Notes under the pieces: generated by a model
The model's input: the letters and a program-made list of their open reading frames with translations, nothing else
The model's database searches: none
Told to the model about the DNA's origin: nothing
Virus record (IMG/VR): IMGVR_UViG_3300021957_000064
Location: 1 to 48,231 of that record
DNA length: 48,231 nt
From: a virus
Strand: one strand, 5' to 3'
Made by a program: the position numbers and the translations under genes
Shown here: positions 38,103-46,140 of the stretch, piece after piece
How positions within the stretch are numbered: the first letter of the stretch is position 1
How the letters are laid out: each line of letters opens with the position of its first letter

Positions 38103-39152
38103 ATGAGTAAAGCAAGAGATTTAGCTAACTTGATGTCAACTGGCAATGAGTTGGCAGATGGAGATATTAGTGTTGCTGAAATAAATGACTTAACAGCTAC
38201 GGCTGCTGAGTTAAATATTATGGATGGTGTTACTGCTACTGCAGCAGAGCTAAACTTTGTTGACGGTGTTACATCTAATGTCCAGACACAGGTAGATACT
38301 AAGCAACCTTATGCCACAATTACAGTTACTGTAGTGGACTCTGGCGGCAATAAGTATGCTCTTGATGGCACTGTACAGCAACTTGCTTTACTTACTCCTT
38401 CAACAACATATCGCTTTGATCAGTCAGATAGTTCTAACTCAGGACATCCATTACTATTTAGTACAACTTCAAATGGTACACATGGTGGTGGTAGTGCATT
38501 TACTACGGGTGTTACTACTGTAGGTACAGCAGGTAGTGCAGGAGCTTATACACAAATTAAACTTGAGCAAGACACGCCAAGTACTTTGTATTACTATTGT
38601 TCGGTACACTCAGGTATGGGCGGTGAAGTAAATAAAACTATATCTAAACTATCAGACTTAGGTATTACCTCTACTTCTACTGAGTTAAACATCCTTGATG
38701 GTGTAACAAGTACTGCAGCAGAGCTTAATTACGTTGACGGTGTAACATCTGCAATACAAACTCAGTTAGACGCCAAGATGACGCCTACCTATACGGGCGA
38801 TGTAGACATCACTGGCGAGCTAATCGTTGATAGCTATAACGAAACCTATGCAGCACTTTCTGGCACAACGCCAGCGGTAAACTGCGAGGCGGGTAACGTG
38901 TTTGCTCTAAGCACTTCGGGCAACACTACCTTTACTTTCACTAACCCACCCGCTAGTGGTACTGCTTATGGATTTACCCTAAAGGTAACGGCTGGTGGCA
39001 CTCATACACTAACATGGCCCAGTTCAGTAGATTGGGCTGGGGGTTCTGCCCCTGATGCACCTGCAAGTGGTGAGACTAATATTCTTGTATTTATTACATA
39101 TGATGGCGGCACTACTTGGTATGGCTTCCAAGGCGGGGCAGCAATGGCATGA
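38103..39152 (+). CDS. tail fibre, module 2, with cupredoxin-like domain (349 aa)
   Basis: The N-terminus MSKARDLANLMSTGNELADG is a common fibre start. TAAELN repeats at residues 32-58 and again at about 191-216 flank an inserted domain (about 72-178). That domain ends YYYCSVHSGMGG with C166, H169 and M172 and has H115 in SGHPLLF, the H...CxxHxxM pattern of type 1 copper sites in cupredoxins. The C-terminal domain repeats that of the 272-aa fibre. The stop overlaps the propeller gene (ATGA). Confidence 0.78.
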   Translation: MSKARDLANLMSTGNELADGDISVAEINDLTATAAELNIMDGVTATAAELNFVDGVTSNVQTQVDTKQPYATITVTVVDSGGNKYALDGTVQQLALLTPSTTYRFDQSDSSNSGHPLLFSTTSNGTHGGGSAFTTGVTTVGTAGSAGAYTQIKLEQDTPSTLYYYCSVHSGMGGEVNKTISKLSDLGITSTSTELNILDGVTSTAAELNYVDGVTSAIQTQLDAKMTPTYTGDVDITGELIVDSYNETYAALSGTTPAVNCEAGNVFALSTSGNTTFTFTNPPASGTAYGFTLKVTAGGTHTLTWPSSVDWAGGSAPDAPASGETNILVFITYDGGTTWYGFQGGAAMA

Positions 39153-40195
39153 GTTTAATAAGCAAACTTACAACGATCGCTGCGGCGGGTTCTGGTGGGC
39201 CTACGGGTTCTTATATAGCTTTGGCACACAATAATTCTCCATATTTTACTTTATTAGACCATACTACTAAAGGCTCTGTTTCTTCTGCTGATACTTACAC
39301 TTTAAACGGGGCAGGACAAGCAGTAGGATTTAGCCCTGAAGGAGAATATATTGCTGTTGGACATGATACTGTATATTTTAAACTCCTAGACCACACTGCT
39401 GTTGGTTCTGTGAGCTTAACAAGCAGTACTCGCATAATCGGTGATGATGTAGATTATCTATCCTTTAGTCCAACCGATACTTACATTGCAGTTGGTGAAA
39501 ACAACAGAGTACATCTAATAGATTATAGTAATCCAAGTTCTGTTTCTAAAGTAGCAACTTTTACTTTTACGGGTACTGAAAACAAAGTTCGTGGCGTAGA
39601 CTTTAGCCCCGATGGAAATTATATTGCTGTAGCACATCAGTCCTTACCTAGATTTACTCTTTTAGATCATACTACTGCGGGTTCTCTTTCTTCAGCAGAT
39701 ACTTATTCAATAGCTGCTGCTTCAGGTGACTACTTTGGAGCATATAGTGTGGCTTTCAGCCCTGTTGGAGATTATATTGCAGTAGGGATGCATGGCAACG
39801 GTGGTTATCCTAGAGTGGTTCTTTTAGATCACACTACTGCTGGTTCAGTATCTCTTGCTGATACCAATACTAATGTTCCAGGCGTTGCTAAAGGTCTGGC
39901 TTTTAGCCCTGACGGAAAGTACCTTGCAGTAGCACACACTACTTCTCCATACTTTACACTCTTAGATCATACTACTGCTGGTTCATTGTCTTGGGCTTCT
40001 TCTGTGATTTTAGCTGCAAATGATGGATACTGCGTAGACTTTAGCCCTGACGGTAAATATATTGCTGTTGGGCAAAACTCTACATCAAATACTTACTTTA
40101 CTCTCTTAGACCACACTACGGCTGGACAGGTTTCTATAGCCGATACTTTTACTGGAACGGGTATAGTAAATGGAGTAGCATTTAGCCCTAATTAA
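39149..40195 (+). CDS. seven-bladed beta-propeller tail protein (348 aa)
   Basis: Almost the whole protein is seven tandem units of 44-50 residues, each of the form YIAVGH..FTLLDHTTAGSVS.ADT..VAFSPDG. These are WD40/YVTN-like blades; the first begins near residue 21 (SYIALAHNN) and the last closes at VAFSPN. Only a 20-residue N-terminus (MSLISKLTTIAAAGSGG) precedes them. The SPDGKYIAV strands are characteristic of beta-propellers. It is coupled to the cupredoxin-containing fibre and most likely is the receptor-binding tip. The start is the ATG at 39149; upstream codons belong to the fibre gene. Confidence 0.8.
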   Translation: MSLISKLTTIAAAGSGGPTGSYIALAHNNSPYFTLLDHTTKGSVSSADTYTLNGAGQAVGFSPEGEYIAVGHDTVYFKLLDHTAVGSVSLTSSTRIIGDDVDYLSFSPTDTYIAVGENNRVHLIDYSNPSSVSKVATFTFTGTENKVRGVDFSPDGNYIAVAHQSLPRFTLLDHTTAGSLSSADTYSIAAASGDYFGAYSVAFSPVGDYIAVGMHGNGGYPRVVLLDHTTAGSVSLADTNTNVPGVAKGLAFSPDGKYLAVAHTTSPYFTLLDHTTAGSLSWASSVILAANDGYCVDFSPDGKYIAVGQNSTSNTYFTLLDHTTAGQVSIADTFTGTGIVNGVAFSPN

Positions 40196-40199
40196 CTTG

Positions 40200-40229
40200 G
40201 TTGATGATGACTGGCCCACTAAACCATAA
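40200..40229 (+). pseudogene. remnant end of a tail fibre chaperone gene
   Basis: The last nine codons before TAA encode VDDDWPTKP, matching the end DSDWPTKP of the chaperone at 37634-38092. It is preceded by the propeller stop with no further open frame. It suggests that a fibre-chaperone gene once ended the second module and was replaced, down to its last codons, by the propeller gene. Confidence 0.55.
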
Positions 40230-40235
40230 TATAAC

Positions 40236-40264
40236 TTGACAAATACACTAAAATAGGTTTAACT
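40236..40264 (+). promoter_or_regulatory. candidate promoter before the lysis/virion block
   Basis: TTGACA (40236-40241), 17-bp spacer, TTAACT (40259-40264), directly abutting the ATG at 40265. The -10 region is inside GGTTTAACT, one mismatch from the AGTTTAACT dyad of the control region. Transcripts for the first gene would be leaderless, so its main target may be the genes downstream. Confidence 0.4.
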
Positions 40265-40519
40265 ATGTCAGACGTAAAGCTAACTACAGAAGAGCTAGAA
40301 GATATGCTAGATCGTGCAGCTAAGCGTGGGGCTAAGTTAGTCCTGCGTGAGTTAGGTCTACATGATGAAACCGCTTCTGTAGACATACGTGAGATACGTA
40401 GTTTGCTTGATACATGGCGTCAGACAAGACAGAGTGTATGGAATACATTTGTAAAAATTACTACTATTACTGTGTTCACCTTCATTGCTGCTGCAATCTG
40501 GATGAAGATAGGTAATTAA
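40265..40519 (+). CDS. DUF6127-like small membrane protein, holin candidate
   Basis: An 84-aa protein: LTTEELEDMLDRAAKRGAKLVLRELGLHDE then DIREIRSLLDTWRQTRQS and a C-terminal TM helix (ITTITVFTFIAAAIWMKIG, about 65-83). This matches what I remember as DUF6127, a phage family of amphipathic helices plus one TM, often near lysis genes. It could be a holin-like or envelope protein. It starts the block that includes the lysin. Confidence 0.65.
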   Translation: MSDVKLTTEELEDMLDRAAKRGAKLVLRELGLHDETASVDIREIRSLLDTWRQTRQSVWNTFVKITTITVFTFIAAAIWMKIGN

Positions 40520-40533
40520 TAAGGACTATTATA

Positions 40534-43305
40534 ATGGCTAAACGATTTGCAGGTTTCACTCCTGAACAGATGGGTAAGATTATACCTGAAATGAAGGGTA
40601 TGCAAGCAGATGAGCAGGCTAAGTTCTTGGCATCCCAGCCTGGTGCTGCAGCACGTGTAGGTAAGATGGCTGAACTAGCTCAGAAGCGTATTGGTATGGC
40701 TAATGGTGGTTATGCTAAGAGGCAGGGTTATGCCAATGGTGGTGGGGCATCTGGCGCGGATCTTACGGATGCCATACGCGCTGCTGGTATAGATCGCAAC
40801 GCATGGAATACAATGAGTGACGCTGCTAAGCGTGATGCTATGAATAACAACTCAAGACTAAAGAATGTTTTCTCTAGTCATGATAGCTCAAGCGGGTTTG
40901 ATTTTGGCGGTGGTGCTGGTACTACTCCTAACACTACTGGTGGGTTTGATATGGGTATAGACACACCTGAGCCTGTTAAACAGCCAGGCGACTTTACAAG
41001 TGGGCCTGTATTACCTGTAGAACCTAAGTATGACCCCTCTAAAGGTCTACCTACTGCACCTGAGGGTATAACAGAAGCTGATTATGCACCCTTCCTAGAA
41101 CAGATAGCTGGTGGATCAACAGGTGCAGGTGCTGAGAAGAACATTCCTGGCATTACTGAAATGCTATCCTCAGGTAAGCTACCAAAAGATCCTACAGACT
41201 ATGAGATAACTGGCGAATCAAGAGACTGGACTATCACATATGCTGATGGGACTACACTAAAGTCTCCCTACAAAAAACGTAAAAGCATAGATAAAGAAGC
41301 AGCTAATATAGCTAATGTTCTACAGCAGTATAAAGAGTCTGACCCATACAAAGCCAGTGCTGCTGCTCAGGATCAGTACACTCAACAGCTAGACTTATAT
41401 AAGCAAGAACAGTATACGCAAGCGGGAGAGGCTCTTACTGATGTAGGGGCTTCACTAGACACTGCACAGAAAAATGTGTCTCAAGAGCAGGGTACTCTAA
41501 ACTCCTTGTCTCAACAGCTGTCTAACCTTCCCCCTGATGATCCCCAACGAGAAGTACTACAGAAGCTCGTAGATGAGCAGCAGGTCAAAGTCACTGTAGC
41601 TAAAGCTAATCTATCACAGGCTAATGCAAACGTAGCACGTGTAGGCACACCTAGCACTACAGAACTACAAGAAGCTGCTCTTAGTGATCCTATGTCTATG
41701 ACTACTAAGGCTGATGTAGCTCTTACCTCTGAGGCGCAGAAGGCTGCGGGTATGATTGGGGAAGATAAGGGGCAGGCTGCAGAAGAAGCTGATACTGCTA
41801 CTCAGACAGAGGCTAACATAGCTGCTAATGCACCCCTAGCAAAAGAGTTTGAAGCTGCAGGTATGACACCTAAAGAGGCAGCTGCTGAAGTAGCTAATGT
41901 CATGTCTAAGCTTACTGCTGTGACTGGTAAGCCCAGCGAAGAAGCGTTAACTCAGGCTGCTACTATGTCAACAGATGAGTTGGCACAGCTAGGTTTAACT
42001 GCTGCACAAATTAGTCGTGCTCAACGTGTAGAGGGTGTAGCACCCTTAGAAGTAACACCAGATATGAAAGTATCTAGTGCTGTAGACTTCGCACGTGCTA
42101 AAGCTGAGACTAACTTTACTGCAGCTACAGGTGTACCCTCTACTGAGGCTACCGTACAGGGACAGCTTACAGGACTACTACAACAGTTTGAGGATGGTGA
42201 GACACCAGCATGGGCTGCAGGAGCTATGAGGGCTGCTACAGCTACACTAGCTTCACGTGGGCTAGGTGCATCAAGCATGGCTGGTCAGGCTATTGTACAG
42301 GCTGCTATGGAGTCTGCACTACCTATCGCACAGATGGATGCACAGACACGTGCAAGCTTTGAAGCACAGAACTTGTCTAACAAGCAACAGGCTGCTATGT
42401 TTGCTGCTGAGCAACGCTCTAAGTTCTTAGGTCTAGAGTTTGACCAAGCGTTTCAGTCACGTGTACAGAATGCTGCACGTATCGCTGATGTAGCTAAGAT
42501 TAACTTTACCGCTGAGCAACAGGTTGCATTAGAGAATGCTCGTATGGCTCAGACTGTAGACATTGCTAATCTAGATGCTAGGAATGCTAAGATTATGGCA
42601 GATGCTGCAGCTATGTCACAGTTAGACATGGCTAACCTTAACAACAGACAGCAGGCTAACGTACAACGTGCTCAGGCTTTCCTTGACTTTGATATGACTA
42701 GCATGAGTAACCAACAGCAAGTGGCTATGTTTAAAGCGCAGAGCCTAGCTAGTGTATATACATCTGACACTGCTGCTGCTAATGCTGCTAGACAGTTCAA
42801 CGCTTCTAGTGATGATCAGGTTGATATGTTCTTCTCTAACTTACAGAACAACATTAACCAGTTTAACAATGATCAGTACAACTCTATGGAACGCTTTAAC
42901 GCTGGTGAAGCAAATGCGCTTAGCCAGTTCAACTCTGCTCAGCAAAACTCTCGTGACACATTTAATGCACAGAACCAGCTAGTTGTAGCACAGGCTAACG
43001 CACAGTGGTCACAGGCTATTACTACCACAGACAATGCTGCACTAAACCAAGCAAACCGTGATGCTGCACAGGCTGCTAATAACTTTACCATGACAGGTTA
43101 CAACAATGCCATACAACGTGAGCGTGATACATTAGCTTGGGCATGGCAGTCTGCAGAGAATGACAAAGATAGGGACGCTAAGATTGCTGTTGCTAATATA
43201 AGCAAAGGCTCTGATGATGACGATAGTGGTTCGGCTCTTAGCGCTGCTGCAGGCACATTCATGGGTGCTATTGCTTCTAACGCTGCAGACATCATCTTTA
43301 CTTAA
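40534..43305 (+). CDS. large virion protein, Ala/Gln-rich coiled coil (923 aa)
   Basis: The N-terminus has FAGFTPEQMGKIIPEMKGMQ and Gly/Tyr-rich links (ANGGYAKRQGYANGGG). The middle is helical and Ala/Gln/Thr-rich. The C-terminal third repeats units such as QTVDIANLDARNAKIMADAA, NLNNRQQANVQRAQAFLDFD and SQFNSAQQNSRDTFNAQNQ, forming long alpha-helices with NQ-rich faces. Proteins with this end are widespread in marine podo- and myoviruses and probably are internal virion or tail proteins. No enzymatic motif seen. Confidence 0.66.
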   Translation: MAKRFAGFTPEQMGKIIPEMKGMQADEQAKFLASQPGAAARVGKMAELAQKRIGMANGGYAKRQGYANGGGASGADLTDAIRAAGIDRNAWNTMSDAAKRDAMNNNSRLKNVFSSHDSSSGFDFGGGAGTTPNTTGGFDMGIDTPEPVKQPGDFTSGPVLPVEPKYDPSKGLPTAPEGITEADYAPFLEQIAGGSTGAGAEKNIPGITEMLSSGKLPKDPTDYEITGESRDWTITYADGTTLKSPYKKRKSIDKEAANIANVLQQYKESDPYKASAAAQDQYTQQLDLYKQEQYTQAGEALTDVGASLDTAQKNVSQEQGTLNSLSQQLSNLPPDDPQREVLQKLVDEQQVKVTVAKANLSQANANVARVGTPSTTELQEAALSDPMSMTTKADVALTSEAQKAAGMIGEDKGQAAEEADTATQTEANIAANAPLAKEFEAAGMTPKEAAAEVANVMSKLTAVTGKPSEEALTQAATMSTDELAQLGLTAAQISRAQRVEGVAPLEVTPDMKVSSAVDFARAKAETNFTAATGVPSTEATVQGQLTGLLQQFEDGETPAWAAGAMRAATATLASRGLGASSMAGQAIVQAAMESALPIAQMDAQTRASFEAQNLSNKQQAAMFAAEQRSKFLGLEFDQAFQSRVQNAARIADVAKINFTAEQQVALENARMAQTVDIANLDARNAKIMADAAAMSQLDMANLNNRQQANVQRAQAFLDFDMTSMSNQQQVAMFKAQSLASVYTSDTAAANAARQFNASSDDQVDMFFSNLQNNINQFNNDQYNSMERFNAGEANALSQFNSAQQNSRDTFNAQNQLVVAQANAQWSQAITTTDNAALNQANRDAAQAANNFTMTGYNNAIQRERDTLAWAWQSAENDKDRDAKIAVANISKGSDDDDSGSALSAAAGTFMGAIASNAADIIFT

Positions 43306-43315
43306 GGATAAATAT

Positions 43316-45148
43316 ATGCCATTTAATTACAACACACAAGGTATTACAAATCCTGATGCTAATGATCCCCGTAACTTAGGTGGCTCAGAAGGTTACGGTA
43401 ACCCAACCGCTTCTGGCTCATCTGGTATTATGAGTAGCACAGCTAATACTACATCTAACGATGATGATAATGAGCCTAGCTTCTTTGAGAGTATTGCTAA
43501 CCTCTTCTCTGGTGCTGGTGCAGACCTACCTAGTGATAACAATGATGACGGTGACTCAGGCGCTTCCTTCTATAGTGGCCCTATGTTTGGGCCTTTTAAT
43601 AATGGATCTGACGATAGTGGCTCCGATAATAATAGTAGCTCTACAAGCCCTACAAATAAACCTCTTCCAACACCAGCAGCAGACCGTGCAGTGTATGAGG
43701 CGTTAGGCATTGATGTGCCAGAGGTGTACAGGGGTGAGCTAGGTGAATGGGAACCAGAGCCTAACATTAACGTGGATGTACTACAGAAAGCACTGCAGCC
43801 TGATCCTATCACTGTAGAAGAGATTGAAGTTAAGGCAGGTGACACCCTAAGCGGTATTGCAAAAGATAAAGGTGTACCTGTACAGGACGTAATTAATGCT
43901 AATCCACAGATTAAAAACCCTGACTTGATTCGTCCAGGTGAGAAGGTTACTGTACCAGATGTGTATTCAGGTGAGAGTACAATGGAGAGGATGGCTCGTG
44001 AGTCTGCAGAACTAGCTGCATCAAAGCGTGATGCTGCAGGCATTACTAGATCGTTAACACCAGAAGAGGTTAAAAAGCGTAACGCAGCGTTAAAAGCTGA
44101 CTCAGAAGATCCTGATCGTAAGTTCTATCAATCAACTATACCTATAGAAGACCGCACGTTTCCAGCAGAGGCTGAACAGGCAGACGGTATTATGACTCCT
44201 AGATTGGATACTAAGGGAGAGACAGGCAGTATTATGAGTAAGCCTCTTACAGATGATGATATGGGTTTGCCAGAAAGTAGATCTACAGAAGAACAGTCTG
44301 TAGCCGCAGAGCAATACTTAAACGAAAACTTATATAGTACTGATGCACCGATAAATGTTTCTAATATGCAAATATCAGGTACTAACTTCTCAGATAGAAA
44401 TAATGCTATTGATGAAGTGGCAAGAGGTCTTTCTAATACATACACTGATGAAGAAGTTGCAGCTTTAAAAGCAACTATAGCAAGAGAATCAGGCGTTTCA
44501 TTAGTTGAAAGAAAGTATACTAAAGAGGGAGCTATAAGAAAGTTTCCTAACTACGCTACAGAGTTAAGAAGGTTACCTGATGATGTTTCTGGTGATGCTA
44601 TATTTGATATAGTATATGGCAGAGAGAATATGGGTAATACGGAAGCTGGGGATGGTAGTAAGTATATAGGCAGAGGTCTAATACAAATTACTGGAAAGAA
44701 TAATTACAGAGATGTTTCTGAAAGATTAGGTCTAGGAGATTTACTTGTAACTAATCCAGAATTAGTAGCTACAGACCCTGCTATTATGGTAGCAGCCACT
44801 AAAGCCTACCTAGATATGAAAGGGTTTGGTTCTGATACTCTAAGTGCTAATAGCCTTAAAGATACAATAGGTCACGGTGGTGGTGCATTAGAGGCTGAGA
44901 CTAGGTGGGCAAACACAATAGAAGATCTTAGGACACAAGGAAAAGATGATCTTGCTGACGAATTAGTACTGAATAATGAGTTTACTGCACAAAGAGTGAC
45001 AGGTACTGCCGTTGATGGTGATATTGGGCCTAATAGTAGGACGGCTATGACCGAATGGTTAGGTAGAGCACCTAGAAACATAACGGTTCCTCAGGGTACT
45101 TCTAATTTAGATTTGGTTAGGATGGTTAATACGGCGGCTAATTCCTAA
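43316..45148 (+). CDS. multidomain lysin: LysM, GH19-type muramidase/chitinase, PG-binding
   Basis: A 610-aa protein. A low-complexity acidic first 120 residues is followed by a LysM domain at about 168-215 (VKAGDTLSGIAKDKG). A GH19-like catalytic domain spans about 360-545: catalytic E391 in TIARESG, then YIGRGLIQITG and NNYRDVS. A peptidoglycan-binding segment at about 551-585 has VDGDIGPNSRTAM. It degrades host peptidoglycan; the long N-terminus and place among virion proteins suggest it may be carried in the particle for entry, or act at lysis with the holin that follows. The ATG at 43316 lies after the previous stop. The stop overlaps the holin start (TAATG). Confidence 0.85.
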   Translation: MPFNYNTQGITNPDANDPRNLGGSEGYGNPTASGSSGIMSSTANTTSNDDDNEPSFFESIANLFSGAGADLPSDNNDDGDSGASFYSGPMFGPFNNGSDDSGSDNNSSSTSPTNKPLPTPAADRAVYEALGIDVPEVYRGELGEWEPEPNINVDVLQKALQPDPITVEEIEVKAGDTLSGIAKDKGVPVQDVINANPQIKNPDLIRPGEKVTVPDVYSGESTMERMARESAELAASKRDAAGITRSLTPEEVKKRNAALKADSEDPDRKFYQSTIPIEDRTFPAEAEQADGIMTPRLDTKGETGSIMSKPLTDDDMGLPESRSTEEQSVAAEQYLNENLYSTDAPINVSNMQISGTNFSDRNNAIDEVARGLSNTYTDEEVAALKATIARESGVSLVERKYTKEGAIRKFPNYATELRRLPDDVSGDAIFDIVYGRENMGNTEAGDGSKYIGRGLIQITGKNNYRDVSERLGLGDLLVTNPELVATDPAIMVAATKAYLDMKGFGSDTLSANSLKDTIGHGGGALEAETRWANTIEDLRTQGKDDLADELVLNNEFTAQRVTGTAVDGDIGPNSRTAMTEWLGRAPRNITVPQGTSNLDLVRMVNTAANS

Positions 45149-45570
45149 TGTTTGGCTTACCCCTAGAACTTATCACAATGCTCTTCTCCACAGTGCTAGG
45201 CGCAGTCATGTCTATCTGGGGGCAGAACACTAAGAATAAAGCTAGACAGCAAGAGATGATGATAAGTGGTATGCAGGAAGCCAGAGATCATGGCAAGACT
45301 GACACACACTTTGCATGGACACGTAGACTCATAGCATTATCTTCAATCTTTGCTATTATAGTCTTGCCAAAGCTAGTTGCTGTATGGTATCCTGAGGTTA
45401 GCGTTATCGTAGGCTACACTGAGGTGCATGGTGGTTTGTTTAACTGGCTATTCGGTGGTGACGGTACAGTTAAATGGCAGGCAGCACGTGGCTTTGTTAT
45501 CACACCCCTAGACACACACATTGTATCAGCCATCGTAGGTCTCTACTTTGGCGCAGGATTTACTAAGTAA
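45148..45570 (+). CDS. 3TM-type holin-like membrane protein
   Basis: A 140-aa protein with hydrophobic helices at about 5-24 (LELITMLFSTVLGAVMSIW), 62-84 (LIALSSIFAIIVLPKLVAVW) and 120-138 (HIVSAIVGLYFGAGF), separated by a basic segment after TM1 (NTKNKARQQEMM). This fits the three-TM holin family also seen in gene transfer agents. It overlaps the lysin stop by one base, the usual holin-lysin partnership, although here the lysin comes first. It would open the inner membrane at lysis. Confidence 0.72.
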   Translation: MFGLPLELITMLFSTVLGAVMSIWGQNTKNKARQQEMMISGMQEARDHGKTDTHFAWTRRLIALSSIFAIIVLPKLVAVWYPEVSVIVGYTEVHGGLFNWLFGGDGTVKWQAARGFVITPLDTHIVSAIVGLYFGAGFTK

Positions 45571-45579
45571 GGTATAATT

Positions 45580-46137
45580 ATGGAACAAGACTTTTTTGAT
45601 AGACCTATTCCAGGGCAATCCCTAACATCTGAACCAGGTAATGTTCCATGGGAGCAGCCACCACAGATGGCAGACATTGAGGAGGTTACAAAGTTCTACA
45701 TTAATAGACTAGCTAACCAAGAAGTACTTGATGACTTTGGTGCTTTGTGTAGTGCGGGTGTACCCCTAGCTCCTATCGTAGAGAGTATCTACCAGCAGGG
45801 CATTACTCGTGGCTTACATACTGTTGATGCAGGTATGCTTGTAGCTCCTGTTATCCACACGTTCCTCAAGCAGGCTCTTCAGTCTATGGGTATCACTGTT
45901 AAAGATACAAATGCTGATCCTAAGAAGAAAGCAGAAGAAAAAGAGAAGCAACGCTTCCTGTTACTCGCTAATAAGTATTTGCTTGAAGAGGGTGATGACT
46001 CAGAAGATCCTGGCAAAGCAATGATACGTGAACTAGTAGATCAGGATGAGGGCGTGGAAGAAGAAGAGACCATGGAAGACATGGCTCCTGTAGAAACTGT
46101 AGAAGAAGAGCCTACGGGTTTGATGGCAAGGGGTTAA
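45580..46137 (+). CDS. putative virion-associated protein (185 aa)
   Basis: The N-terminus is followed by a helical domain with VTKFYINRLANQEVLDDFGALC and GVPLAPIVESIYQQGITRG, then HTFLKQALQSMGI. The end is very acidic (DDSEDPGKAM; DQDEGVEEEETMED). Homologues with this pattern are known to me from marine phages, uncharacterised. It precedes large internal virion proteins and may be an assembly factor for them. Confidence 0.6.
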   Translation: MEQDFFDRPIPGQSLTSEPGNVPWEQPPQMADIEEVTKFYINRLANQEVLDDFGALCSAGVPLAPIVESIYQQGITRGLHTVDAGMLVAPVIHTFLKQALQSMGITVKDTNADPKKKAEEKEKQRFLLLANKYLLEEGDDSEDPGKAMIRELVDQDEGVEEEETMEDMAPVETVEEEPTGLMARG

Positions 46138-46140
46138 GAC

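Noticed and set aside
43570-44043. 157-aa antisense ORF in the lysin gene
   Set aside because: Shadow of the low-complexity acidic region and LysM domain; no start context.
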